Below, piece after piece: positions 44,901 through 56,700 of a stretch of 64,000 nt of DNA (its first letter is position 1; each line of letters opens with the position of its first letter). Source of the DNA: Nematostella vectensis (lineage: Eukaryota; Cnidaria; Anthozoa; Actiniaria; Edwardsiidae); contig NC_064034.1 in assembly GCF_932526225.1 (NCBI RefSeq), positions 15,512,887-15,576,886 on the forward strand, in the 5' to 3' direction. The translations under genes were made by a program, and so were the position numbers. Under the pieces are notes generated by a model that did no database searches, was not told the origin of the DNA, and saw nothing but the letters and a program-made list of their open reading frames with translations.

Positions 44901-47900
44901 GAGAATTAGATCTTATTCCTTTCATGGAAGTGTGAAGTAATTTATGCACTTTGTCACATATTTCAGTAACTCTGAAGGACTGAAATAGAAGGCTGAAAAG
45001 GGATAGAAAAATGTAACATGTAACACTTCAATCAAGGACTGAAATAGAAGGCTGAAAAGGGATAGAAAAATGTAACATGTAACACTTCAATCATCAAAGT
45101 TTTGACTATTCACCTCAGCAATGAGTAAATCCATTCCGGTATCCACAAAGATTTTGACCTGATCTCTAAACCTCTGCTTGATTTCCTCTTTTGAGGCAAG
45201 GCCCTTAATAAAGAGTGAGCCAGTCTCACAAAGGGATCCGGATGAAAGGGCAAATTCTCCCTCATCAGATACTTCTTTTGCCAAGATACTTCCAGCATGG
45301 CTGATTTCATCCCACTGTAAGGACATGGGAAGACAAAATCTCATCAATTACATGCAACATCTCTTATATAATAAATAACATATACTGTACTGTAATATTA
45401 CTGTAATATTGTGAATCAAGCAGCTGGGGCGCTTATGTGATTTTTCAGATCTTTGAGGGGTGCTTATTGGAGAAAGTCTAAAGTGTAGTCGTCCTCTGGT
45501 GATTCAGTGCAGGAAAAAGCTAATTTAGTGCATGGCACGGTACAATGTATGGCAACAGGACAGGTCAACATGGCTGTGAAAGAAAGAATTGGAAGTCTCC
45601 AACCACTCACAAAATGCCAGTGTAAAATAAACAGGAATGACTAAAAGTACAAAGTCCCTTGTAATCATACAAAAATAGAATCCAGATAGTTATAATGATT
45701 AATATTACAATATTATCATACAGTATTGATACCAAACATACTTAACATTTGTCAGGAATACTACTAACAAGAAATGCTAGGTTATAACTGGCCGAGAAAG
45801 AAAACTAATAAACAAAAATAGAAAAATTATATAGTAACTGTACAGAAGTGTAGTGCCTGAATCGAACAAGGTTTAATAGAATGAACTAGGAAAGCTATGA
45901 AAATTCGAAAGAAATTGTTTCATGCCTACAGACAAATGAAAATATGAAACTGAAGCTCCCCCCCCTTATCATATGTAAAAAATATAATAGATAAACAAAT
46001 TGAAATTATAATTGATAAATCAACTAAATAAGGTTATTGCCATTGCAATATTCTGATTTGGAAATATTATAAAAGAAATAAAAAAATAGAGTTAACTGTA
46101 AATGGGAAAGCTGTGGTTTACAAAATATAGAATGTGAGCATGACATTGCCTACTTATGAATATTCTAATTACTATTTATACTCCTAATAAGTAGAGCTAA
46201 CTGTATATACCTCGAGTAGTTGTTCTTTAGTCTTCTCCAACAAATCCTAGTTAAAAAACCCTTCCAATGTGGCAACTCATTCACAACTGAAAATTAGCTA
46301 AATGCAACCCCTATTTGTACGACAAGATCATGTGTGGGAAAACATTCTTTAGATTCTAGAACTTGTTGTCAGCATATGCCTTTTCCTTATTACAGTTGGC
46401 CGCAGGGATGCCCTGTACTTGTATCGCTTATCTATTGTGATAGTTGCATGAAAAATCAAAAGTTATTCACTGAAAACTGAGTTGATCAAATACTGTGCCC
46501 ACTAATCATGTTATCAAAGGCAAGTGTCGCTTGAGTACTTCCGTTTGAAAACATGAAAATACATCTAAACGTTTAGTAAGTGGCAACTAAATAAACACAA
46601 AATTATTACAACCAAATCTGAAGAATATGGAGTGAAATATAGAATAAAATATATTTCTAGTAGACCCTGTTACACAGAAAAAAAAACAATTCAGTGAAGT
46701 ATAGCTGATTTGCTATTTAACACTTAAAAAAATAAGAACCAATCAAATAACAGGAAAGTAAAAAGGTAATCTATGATTACTGGTTTGAAAATAATTTCCA
46801 AGGGCATAGTAAATAGAGATTGATATACTTGTATTGACAAATTATTAATACAGTTCCAGACTTCAGCATAGCCAACATCATGCACATATAATGCAACTAA
46901 TAATGTATCCCTAATGACCTATCCTCCCACCCGCCTTTTCCTGAGTCTAATACCTTGGGAAAATGCCCTTAATAGAAATAACATCAGACAGAGAAGAAGG
47001 AGGAAGGTATACCTTATAACTGTACCCAGCAGACACAAGAGGCTTGTCTTGCATGGCAAATGTAAAGGCCTGTATAACATCAGCACCAGCCCTCAGAAAT
47101 TCACGATGAAGCTGTCGGACTAACATATCATATGATCATAGACAGATCCACGCAGGTGTGGGATGAAGATGCTACACCCTTTGCACATTCTTACACTGCC
47201 CACCATTTCAAACTGCTTAGTAGTGTTAATACACTGTAAGAAAAGAGAGACAAATAAAGAAAACAGGGGTGATAATCAAAATCAGTTAAATCTGTGTTAG
47301 GGGATAAGCTGATAGGTAAAGTCCACATAAATTGACCTCTGCCCTCATCACAGCTCACATACAAACACCTCCTTTCCTGGTTATGCAAATTGATATAAAA
47401 AATGAACTAGCAGAACATAATCCTTGGGTATGCAGTTGTTTGACGTTAGGCCATTCAGTGGTTTTCCCCATGCTTACATGCAGGCTTGTCGCGTAGTCAC
47501 AAAGCAAGTTGACGACAACCTTTTGTCAAATGACTGTATACTCCAGTGCATGCACTGTTACCTACCCCCCTACCTTTTAAGGACAAAACATTCTGTGGTG
47601 TATAATGACCGATATGTTCTTGTTGGGTATACAACCAAGTTTTTTTTAGAATTTGGGAATTATTTACCACAATGCTTATACGTAGTAGTTGTACAGTGTC
47701 CATAATGTGTGTCCTATCTTGAAATGTAGGTAAAATACCAAGCAAAAATGGTCAGTCCAGTCACAAAGCAGGCAAGAAGAAAACTATTGTTTTATCACTA
47801 AATGCTATCTGCCAAAGGTACAAAACATAGAGCTGTACCTGCTTCTGGGTGCTCCACCACGCATTCAGGAGTCCACACACCAGCCTTTACATAACAGCGT

Positions 47901-47974
47901 TTTTCCAGGGCGTGGGTCATTCCTCCATCACCAATAATCACCTCACCATCATTGAGTCTTTCCAGGATTCCTTG
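41993..47974 (-). CDS. BHMT: Betaine-homocysteine S-methyltransferase-type enzyme
   Basis: Transfers a methyl group from betaine (or S-methylmethionine) to homocysteine, giving methionine, in the cytosol. Exons on the - strand, 5' to 3': 47974-47839, 47119-47013, 46246-46211, 45314-45114, 44690-44543, 43979-43797, 43578-43448, 42094-41993. All borders are GT-AG and phases agree; they join into 347 codons plus stop. The start exon is missing (candidate 49560-49580).

Hallmarks: [43 protein letters not shown] [13 protein letters not shown], and zinc ligands in GVNCRFDP (exon 6) and GGCCGFEP (exon 7). A 36-nt microexon ([12 protein letters not shown]) adds residues relative to vertebrates.

The last exon matches the ERGxLPP...WG region, then stops at VARR, lacking the dimerisation tail of vertebrate BHMT. 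The intron before the last exon carries the 38-bp array. Confidence 0.93.
42095..42589 (-). other. BHMT last intron, non-repeat part
   Basis: Intron sequence with G-rich tracts (about 42320-42336 and 42401-42413). The acceptor is TTGTTGCAG ending at 42095. No exon seen. Confidence 0.6.
42590..43447 (-). repeat. 38-bp minisatellite carrying the BHMT 5' splice site, about 23 copies
   Basis: On the gene strand each unit is CACATCAGGGCACTAGCTGAAGAG (the last 24 nt of the penultimate BHMT exon) plus GTGGGTATCCCTGT (first 14 nt of the intron). The array starts exactly at the exon end (43448) and runs about 860 bp into the intron. At least four copies (near 42950, 42988, 43063, 43138) read GTGAGT instead of GTGGGT, a better match to the donor consensus than the authentic site. 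One unit near 43352 shares the exon's GTGGTAGGG variant. Confidence 0.93.
44975..45092. repeat. Perfect 59-bp tandem duplication in a BHMT intron
   Basis: 44975-45033 and 45034-45092 are identical copies (core GAAGGCTGAAAAGGGATAG). It lies 22 bp downstream, on the gene strand, of the donor at 45114. A recent duplication or an assembly artefact. Confidence 0.9.
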
Positions 47975-48348
47975 CTGATTGACAAAATAAACAAATAAAT
48001 TAATAATAATAATAATAAAAACAACAACGATGACGATGATTGTAACACATTAAGAACCATGCGGTTAAGAAGAGCGTATCACCTGTGTCAGACTCTCCCG
48101 GCGGAAAAACAGTTAAATGTTTAAGAAATTGGGTACAACAATATTCCCGATTTTATGATACAAATCTGTTCTCCTAAGAGTAATTTGGACCTCCATACAA
48201 CGATATAACTGATTCTCTTTATCAACAAAGAAGTGATTTGACAGATCATCTCTTTTTTGTCCATCTAAAATTTTTTGAATCAACAGACAAAAGACTGATA
48301 AAGAAACAAAATATGTTTGGGCGAGTTGTAAGTTTGTTCTCATACTCT

Positions 48349-48412
48349 GGGACCCAGGGTGCGTGAGAAACTCCCTGTGTGCCCGATCTCCACGACGCCC
48401 TGGGTACCCAAG
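48349..48412. repeat. Short foldback repeat
   Basis: CTCTGGGACCCAGGGTGCGTG pairs with CACGACGCCCTGGGTACCCA about 18 bp further on. Probably a MITE of the kind frequent in cnidarian genomes. 47975-49559 otherwise holds nothing I recognise. Confidence 0.5.
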
Positions 48413-49559
48413 GATAGTTCGTACTAGTCTTGCAAATGCATACAGTCTTGTAAAATTTCAACAAATCATATATTGAATATTGGAATGTCTAACAGAGTTC
48501 CTTTTCTGAAAATACATCTATATTTCACCTGATGTCAAAATAAAGGATTGATGGATTGTTTTGATGATGACTGACAACTTTCATTCTTAAAAAAAAGTCT
48601 GTTGGATAATGGTGCCTGTACAGCTCTGGATCTGATAAATCAACACCCGTGAGTTATATCTAAAAACACATACAAAAAGCATATCAACTCGCCCTAGAAA
48701 TGGTGTATTCTTCATTTATAAAAAATAATAGTAACCAACAACATTGCATATTCAATCTCTTGCAATATAGAATATATTGTGCAGCATTTTGAAATGCCTC
48801 TGTTTCATGCATGCATAGACTAAGGCTTGCTACTCGTGCGTGCTAATGACGTCAAAGAAATGAATTATAGATAGGTAGAGCAACTATGTAAATCAACTAT
48901 GTTTGATGTGAGAAATGTTTGTGAAAATTTGGTGGTCTCTCGAGAGATAAAAAGAACAATGCAAATGCAATGCCCTGATCCATTGAACCGTGTTCGCTCA
49001 TCCAGCCTAATACTACTCGTAGTTGCGAGTTTATTTTCTCTGTGATCATGGTATTATCCGCCTGCGGGGACATTTAATCACTATTCCCCTCATGCCATGC
49101 TATAACTTATAATTGTATAAAATGTTAATAAATTTTATTTCTAATATTGTAAATTTATTTATCTCAACTTTTATCCTTTAATTGAAACTGCCTAAACGAT
49201 CATACAAGCCCAGAAGCTTTATCAAGAACTTACAGTAGTCCCAACCCCTAAATCTAGATATAACTCTACTCTAATAGTGTACATACATACAGTAAGTCTA
49301 TTGTTACTTTTGTTACTAGAGTCTTGTTTTGTGTTGTTGTGGGGGGTATCAATGTAAGATGTACCACACCTATCCTGTAATTCAGTCCTTGCTACAAAAG
49401 AATAAACTATGACTAATGTTGACTGTATCTTGGTAACCCTCCTACAAACATTTTACCATTTTCTTTTACAAAAAATAGACTATGGGCTGTTATTTTGAGA
49501 ATGAGTAAAATGATAATATGGGTATTGCTTACCTCTTAGCTTCTATTAATTCATCTTAC

Positions 49560-49580
49560 ATGTTGGTTGTTTTTCTTCAT
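49560..49580 (-). other. Candidate first coding exon of BHMT
   Basis: On the - strand an ATG at 49580 opens seven codons (MKKNNQH) ending at a GTAAGA donor in phase 0, which is the phase needed to join the exon at 47974 (QGILERL). Its Lys-rich start resembles the short basic start exon of vertebrate BHMT. It abuts the 66-bp satellite and the junction is weak, so this is a hypothesis only. Confidence 0.25.
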
Positions 49581-49630
49581 CTGTATATGGAACTTTGGCC
49601 ATATGTAGTGTTATAAAAGTTGTTATAGCA

Positions 49631-50487
49631 TCATATAAATTAGGTCTAAGCAAGTTCTTGAAATCACCCATACTGGTACTGGTGGTTATGTGGGGCTCAT
49701 ATAAATTAGGTCTAAGCAAGTTCTTGAAATCACCCATACTGGTACTGGTGGTTATGTGGGGCTCATATAAATTAGGTCTAAGCAAGTTCTTGAAATCACC
49801 CATACTGGTACTGGTGGTTATGTGGGGCTCATATAAATTAGGTCTAAGCAAGTTCTTGAAATCACCCATACTGGTACTGGTGGTTATGTGGGGCTCATAT
49901 AAATTAGGTCTAAGCAAGTTCTTGAAATCACCCATACTGGTACTGGTGGTTATGTGGGGCTCATATAAATTAGGTCTAAGCAAGTTCTTGAAATCACCCA
50001 TACTGGTACTGGTGGTTATGTGGGGCTCATATAAATTAGGTCTAAGCAAGTTCTTGAAATCACCCATACTGGTACTGGTGGTTATGTGGGGCTCATATAA
50101 ATTAGGTCTAAGCAAGTTCTTGAAATCACCCATACTGGTACTGGTGGTTATGTGGGGCTCATATAAATTAGGTCTAAGCAAGTTCTTGAAATCACCCATA
50201 CTGGTACTGGTGGTTATGTGGGGCTCATATAAATTAGGTCTAAGCAAGTTCTTGAAATCACCCATACTGGTACTCGTGGTTATGTGGGGCTCATATAAAT
50301 TAGGTCTAAGCAAGTTCTTGAAATCACCCATACTGGTACTCGTGGTTATGTGGGGCTCATATAAATTAGGTCTAAGCAAGTTCTTGAAATCACCCATACT
50401 GGTACTGGTGGTTATGTGGGGCTCATATAAATTAGGTCTAAGCAAGTTCTTGAAATCACCCATACTGGTACTGGTGGTTATGTGGGG
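49631..50487. repeat. 66-bp satellite, 13 nearly identical copies
   Basis: Unit of exactly 66 bp (core AAATTAGGTCTAAGCAAGTT), 13 copies over 857 bp. The only internal substitution I see is CTCGTGG for CTGGTGG, in two adjacent units (near 50275 and 50341). Because 66 is 22 codons without stops, both strands show open frames of more than 310 codons with a 22-residue period. Probably non-coding. Confidence 0.93.
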
Positions 50488-51224
50488 CAGCAGAGGCAAG
50501 GAGGGTACACCTAGTAAAAAGACATCTAGTAGATTCTTAAAAAAAGATAATCCCTGATAATATCACAAAATCAAGGGGTCCCACAGAGGGGATGAGGGTA
50601 TCTGAACAGACATTAGTAGATTCTTATTAGAGGAAAACAACAACAATATCCTAATCTTAATATAAGATGTCAGTTATCTTTCTTTTTGCAGGAGTAAGAA
50701 AGTATGTAAATGTAAAATGTAACAAGGAAATTAAATCCCTATCCCAATTTTGACCAACATTATTTAGCCCCGTTTGACATGTCGTTTTCATGAATTTGAT
50801 CGTAGGAATTATTTCTTTTGCTTTGAATCCTCCACACAGACGATAAGGTACTTTCCCTAAAATACTTCTCTTGATTGTGATACATTATGCAGGCCTAAAC
50901 TTTGAGTAACTTGTTGTTTTTCTTCGTATAAAGTGAGGATGTGCTGTATTTGTTTATCACAAATAAAATATCAGCAAATTTTTGTTGTGCACGTTGCAAA
51001 ATCAGGAAATCGTCAAAACACAGAGAGTTTGAAGCCGATTTTCTGTAAAGGACAATGAATCTTAATCAATTTTCAGCAAAAATGCCATTTTAATGTGAAG
51101 CTCGATAATTTTGGGTGCAAGCATTTTTTATGGTAATTTTACAAATCGACACATTATTATTATGAGTGATCAATAATAGTTTTTGTGATTACTCTAGCTT
51201 TTGTTTATACACTAAAATCTAAGT
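50488..51224. other. No gene recognised
   Basis: AT-rich sequence without domains or repeats noted. Confidence 0.4.
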
Positions 51225-51402
51225 GAAGTGTGGGGTTAAAGTGTGGGCTTTGAAAGATGCTTATTTCAGATGACTTGTTGTTGGGTAGTTGCCTATAGTT
51301 TGCATCCCGAGTGGTAGGGGCATTTGACTGCAGTTTTGTCCCGAGGGGGTGGGGGTTTTTCTCTGTTTTGTACAGCATCAAAGTCTAATCCCCCACCCTT
51401 CC
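51225..51402. repeat. MITE fragment related to 61607-62340
   Basis: Shares about 150 bp at roughly 90% identity with 62148-62300 (core GGTAGTTGCCTATAGTTTGC), and its left end GAAGTGTGGGGTTAA matches 61647-61661. It ends at CCACCCTTCC, short of the terminal repeat. Confidence 0.8.
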
Positions 51403-52142
51403 AAATCGGCTAAAATATAGAATTCAAGGCCACATCAAACAAACTTATTTGCATTTCCATTGTATTTATTGCGCCGTTCTATAGAAATCAAGGTGCAAAG
51501 TCCAATTGGCCGTTGTATTCTATAGTTGCTCCGCTTCGCGATTCACCAGTACCTAAACTTTCAATTCTAGAGACATTTCAATATTTTTCCGAAGTTTTTT
51601 CGCACACTGCAAGAAGAGATGTTACTGTATCCTATTTCAATAGTTATTTGAACTGGGGTTCGATCTGGGAGGTTCTTTGTGGCAAAGTATTCTGAAGTTG
51701 CTACATTTTTTGCCGCCGCTCGGCGTCAGGCAATACCAATCTACAGTTTCGCTGGCATCAAGCAGGGACAGAAAGCAGATTAATTGGAAAGACAAAAAGG
51801 GACAAGATAATTTCTATTTCCTGCATAAACATTCACCCGCAGTCTCAACTACTCATCTCACACAACGTCATCTTGTTGTTCACACTTCTACAACAGAAGC
51901 ATACACAAATAACTCCATACCCCCTATCTTGTCCCTTTTCCTCTTTTTCATTACTCTTCTATCTACTCTTATAAATACATTCGCAGCTTACTTTGAATGG
52001 CATATTTGTATAAGGTCGATAAGGTCGTAGGAAGCGTGAAGAAGCCGGAGAGGTTTACACTTCGGAGCCGGATCATAAGATCAATAGTTTTGTTCACAAC
52101 ACCACGTGACCGTTCTGTTTAGGGGCCGAGCATTTGACTTTG
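51403..52142. other. No gene recognised
   Basis: Only chance ORFs seen. Confidence 0.4.
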
Positions 52143-52146
52143 AAAA

Positions 52147-52164
52147 GGGGGGGGGGGGGGGGGG
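52147..52164. repeat. 18-nt poly-G tract
   Basis: Uninterrupted G run, with further G-rich sequence following. Confidence 0.9.
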
Positions 52165-52245
52165 TGGCTTTTTGGGGGTGCGCAGGGTTTTTTTTTTCAG
52201 ACGCATTTTCCATGAACGTGCGAGAATTTTTTTTTACCAATGCAG

Positions 52246-52279
52246 TCAAGAGAGCATAAGATATCTTATGCTCTCTTGA
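52246..52279. repeat. 34-bp perfect palindrome
   Basis: Arms TCAAGAGAGCATAAGAT (52246-52262) and its exact reverse complement (52263-52279) with no spacer, flanked on both sides by TGCAG. Can extrude as a cruciform or form an RNA hairpin. It has no T-rich tail like a bacterial terminator and lies in eukaryotic DNA. Confidence 0.95.
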
Positions 52280-52379
52280 TGCAGTATATATATTTTTTAA
52301 ATTGTCTACCAATTGGTGCATTGGTGATATTTTTTTTTCAAAGAAGCCCCAACTATCAAAATCAAATGCCCCCCCAAAG

Positions 52380-52647
52380 GCCCTGTCACACGTACGTTTC
52401 TTCTCTTGCGACTTGTCTCGCAAAAAAATTGTTGCAGGTCGCACGCGCCCTGTCACACGTGAAGCTTTTCCTGCGACTTGAAACAATTTGTTGCAGAAAG
52501 TAGAAGAGCGTTCTACTATTCGTGCGACTTTGAGAAATGCAAAACAAGTTGCAAAGGGGGTGTCACACGTAAAAAAAAAATGCGCGTTTTTTTTGCGTGA
52601 CAGGTCGCAAGAGAAAAAAACGTACGTGTGACAAGTGTGACAGGGCG
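52380..52647. mobile_element. MITE with long inverted termini (CCCTGTCACACGTACG)
   Basis: Left end CCCTGTCACACGTACGTTTC with CTCTTGCGAC following pairs with the right end, where the same sequence appears inverted, with an inserted 11-nt duplication of the TGTCACACG motif. No target duplication is recognisable. Non-coding interior. Confidence 0.75.
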
Positions 52648-53363
52648 TTAGGATACCGTAGACCCAAGCGGTAATTACCCCGATAGTCCCGGCAAAATCG
52701 CTCGCGCTCGCGTCGGATTAAAGCAAATTCCAACAAACTATATATCAATTTAAAGCTTAATGATTGTACTTTCCTCCTAAGATAATCATTTTTTATACGC
52801 GCTTTATTTTGAGTGCTTTTGCCTGGTCCGAAGTGCGAAATCGACCACGTTTAAACATGTGAATTATTTATACACACGAAAAGCGCGTAACCTCCCGGGA
52901 TCTGCTTAATATATTTCTTCATGTACTGAACTGACGAACCGTGTCTACATTTGACGTCATACAGCCTCGTTGATTAATAATGAAGGGTCAAAGTTAGGCG
53001 TGGAATAATTTTGCTTCTTTGGTTACAACGCGCTAATTAAATCCGTAGCAAAAAAAGCTATTGATTATCCGCGGCACGGTGTGACAGAACAATATCTATA
53101 CTAGACGCTTGCCAAGTTGCGCAGGAATCGGGCGGTTAGAAGTGTACCTTTAATTCACATATTTAGAGTAAGATGGGGTGAAATTTGACTGCGAGATATC
53201 GGGGATTGAAGTTGTGTAAACATTAGAGGCAGCGTGACAGTAATGACAGACGAAGAGCAAATAGAGCCGCGTATGGCAACCAATCACATTGCACGCTCTA
53301 CACGCAGCGGGAAAACTCTTAGGCGCTCAAATGTCATAGCGCTAGTCGTGCAAGTGAAGGAAG

Positions 53364-53504
53364 ATGCCTAGACCGAAGCGAGCTTGCACCGAAGAAAAAA
53401 AGAGCGCGGAAAACTTAAAAAGACCACAAACGGAGACAACTCTATGTTTTGGGCATTCTTCCTCGCTTAGCCTTCGTCGAAGGAAGCCAAGGATTCTTAC
53501 TTAA
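53364..53504 (+). CDS. Possible small ORF or first exon, basic protein
   Basis: ATG at 53364 in good context (GGAAGATGCC) opens 46 codons of a basic peptide (MPRPKRACTEEKKSAENL start, RRRKPRIL near the end). A CCAAT box (ACCAATCACA) lies about 85 bp upstream. It resembles N-termini of transposon proteins but no family is recognised and chance cannot be excluded. Confidence 0.25.
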   Translation: MPRPKRACTEEKKSAENLKRPQTETTLCFGHSSSLSLRRRKPRILT

Positions 53505-53729
53505 TTTTTTCGTAGTATACAACTGTGCAAAATTTAGAGTAAACGCTTATAAAGTTGATATAAATACGGATAAATCTCGGATAAAACGTCGATAATGATA
53601 CTGACGCGCTTGTATGCTAATTAGAGGGAAAAGCCGCAAAACTAAGTTCCCCGGATGTTGATCGCGGGACTTTGAGCTAAGTAAACAGGATTATGGGATT
53701 ATTGACGGCTTCGAGAATAACGCTACAAT

Positions 53730-56700
53730 CAGGGTTCGTACAATTTTTCCACAAATGAAATTCAAGGACTTTTAAGGACTTTTTGTAGAAATTCAAGGAC
53801 AAGTAAAACGATAAATTCATAGAGACAATATAGGGCAAACATACTTTTCCAAGTTTTACCAAAGCTTTTATAAATTTTTACATGGTCTATTTTCAATACG
53901 AAAATAGACGACGATTGGACTCTGAAACATACACAAGCATCATTTCAAGCAAACGTTCGCCTACAGATTTTCAACTGTGAGATTCTCAAACTTTCAAAAC
54001 TTTCTTCTTTCAAAGTCTTTTGCTTTTCCTTAGCACAGATTAGCAGTGCAATCGACTTAGTGAGGAGGCCTAGTTGTTCTCTAGTTCTTCTTGGCATTTT
54101 CACTTACAGCAATCTTTGGCCCTTCTCTAGTCTTCATGACATTGTAATGTTTCCACCCTTGACTTGCCGCATCTAGCAGAGCCTTAACTTATATCTAGTT
54201 TAGCAAGCCCACGATTGTGAACAATTTTTTAAGTTTCTTTATCAAGGTTTCCAACTGACATTTACAGTCTCTTTCGACTCTTGCTTGACCACTAGAGAGT
54301 GTCAACTGATACAAATACAACTCTTCCAGGCTGGGTGCTGTAAGAAGAACCCAGTTCGAATCAAGTAAAGAACATTGGGCACACGTTGAATCACTCATAA
54401 CACCAACTCATAATTCAGAAGGTGAATTCTCGGGGATGAAGCGTTTCTGGTCCTTTATAAAGCACTGTAAGAGAGATATCATGGGAGTACCTACCATTAA
54501 AATAGACGGAGCGATAATACCTGAGTCTAGGGTTAAAGCAAATGTTTTAAATGAACAGTTTCAATCTTTATTCTCGCAAGACGAGGCATGCTTACAACCA
54601 ATGTCTGAATCACCACCCTGCTATCCAGCCATGGAAGAAATTACTATCTCAAGGGAAGGCGTCAGGCGACTGTTGAGCAACCTTAAACCTCATAAAGCAC
54701 CCGGTCCTGATGGCGTAACAGCAGGAGTCCTGAAAGAACTAGCTGATCCTATATCTGGTATGCTTACTGTCATATGTAAGAAATACTATCATCTTGGAGA
54801 GCTCCCAGAGGACTGGAAGTCCGCTAATATAACACCTGTCTATAAAAGTGGTAAAAAAAGAAACATGATCCTTGTGACTATAGGCCAATCTCACTAACAT
54901 GCATTCCTTGTAAGGTTCTAGAACCTATAATCACCAGCTTAATTATGCGTCATGCGGCTACGAACAACATACTCTACAAACTGCAGTATGGATTAGAGCA
55001 CTACGATCATGTGAAACACAGATTCTTGGTTTTATACACTCGTTGGTGGACAATATGCATGAAGGTAATCAGACCGACGTTTTGGTGATGGGTTTCAGTA
55101 AAGCAATTGAAAAGGTAAATCACCGGCTCCTTGTAAAAAAAAGTTAAAGCACTATGGCGTTTGGGTTAAAACCAACCAGTGGATAAAGTCCTTTCTATCT
55201 GCAAGGAAGCAGAAGGTAGTGTTTGGACGGAGAATCATCTGAAGTTGTAGACGTTCTCTCTGGGGTACCCCAGAGCTCTGTATTGGTCCCATGTCTCTTC
55301 CTCTATTACATTAACGATCTCCCAGACAATCTGATGATACCATCGTATGCTTAACAAGTCCACCGAGGATGCCTTAATTTTTCAACAGGACCTAGACAAA
55401 TTAGCCATGTGGGAGAAACAATGGAGCATCGAGTTTCACACCGCTGAATGTGAGATCTTAAGAGTTGGACGCAAAGAAAAACCTTCACATCATACTTTTC
55501 ACGGCAAAACCCTGTGTGCTGTCGACTCGGCAAAATACCTTGGGGTCACCCTAACAACTGACTTGAGGTGGTATACGCATATAAACAACATTTGCAACAA
55601 AGCAAACAGCACCTCGGTTTTCTTCGGCTTAACCTGAGAATATGACGTCGGCTTACTTCGCTCTTTATGCGTCCATCCCTCGAGGGTCCATGTACTGTAT
55701 GGGACCCATTCACAAAGACAAACATTAACAGAATAGAGATGGTACGACGTCGCGCAGCAAGGTTTGCGCTTCATCGCTACGACAGAACAGCAAGTGTGAG
55801 TGAGATGCTCAATTATCTGGGTTTATCCTCACTAGAAATCCTAAAAAAGAAAGCATCGCTCCTGATGTTCTTAGATACATCGTGGCCTTGTTGTAAAAAA
55901 ATGGCCAGCCAACAGTCCCGCCGATGGATAGAATGAGCAGACATATGAATATCCAAAGCTACAAAGTGCCATCTTCAAGAACCGACTATCAAAAAAATCT
56001 TTCTTCCCGCGGACCATCAGGGATTGGATGTCTGCCGGAGCTAACCGCAAGGGCGGCCAGTCTTAACGCTTTTATGAAAGCAAGCAAACTATTATTGCAT
56101 TGACTTATGTAACTTTACTTAACATATTTTTGTAATTATCTTTTTTGATGACATTATAATACCTTATAAGAACATTCACATAGAAGGAGATGGGGTTATA
56201 TGGAAAAAGAAGAAGAACACACCCAGCCTGCCTAGCTTGTGGCAAATGGTCAATCCAAGAAATAGTTCCGACAAGACAATAAGTTTTTTTTTTTGAAAAT
56301 CAAAACGAGATCTTGCTTTTCTTAAGTACCAGAACGAGAAGTCGAATCTCTAAAATTCAAGAAATCGAGATGCCTTAAAATTTGGAGAGAAAATCAATAT
56401 ATCCAAGGAACCACCTCTCTTGTAGTTAAAATTCAAGAAGATCGTCTTCTGGGCTTGGTCAGCTTTCTTCACAAATTCTGTGTACTGGAGCACCAGGAGA
56501 TCACAATCTCCTATCTTCACATGCTTGTAGCCCACCATCGTCATCAGCAAGAGCTAGAACATGGCAAAGCACACTTCCTTTCACTGTACAATCTGCGTAT
56601 GATCCATGCTGATCCTGTTTCTGGGCATGGACATACTTTATCTTGTACATCCGTACGATGTTTCTTGGACTTTATATTCATCTTCTATGCCGAATTCCCC

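Noticed and set aside
49546..50557. Opposed ORFs of 317 and 320 codons
   Set aside because: Both are the arithmetic result of a 66-bp (22-codon) stop-free repeat; no domain, and both strands are equally open.
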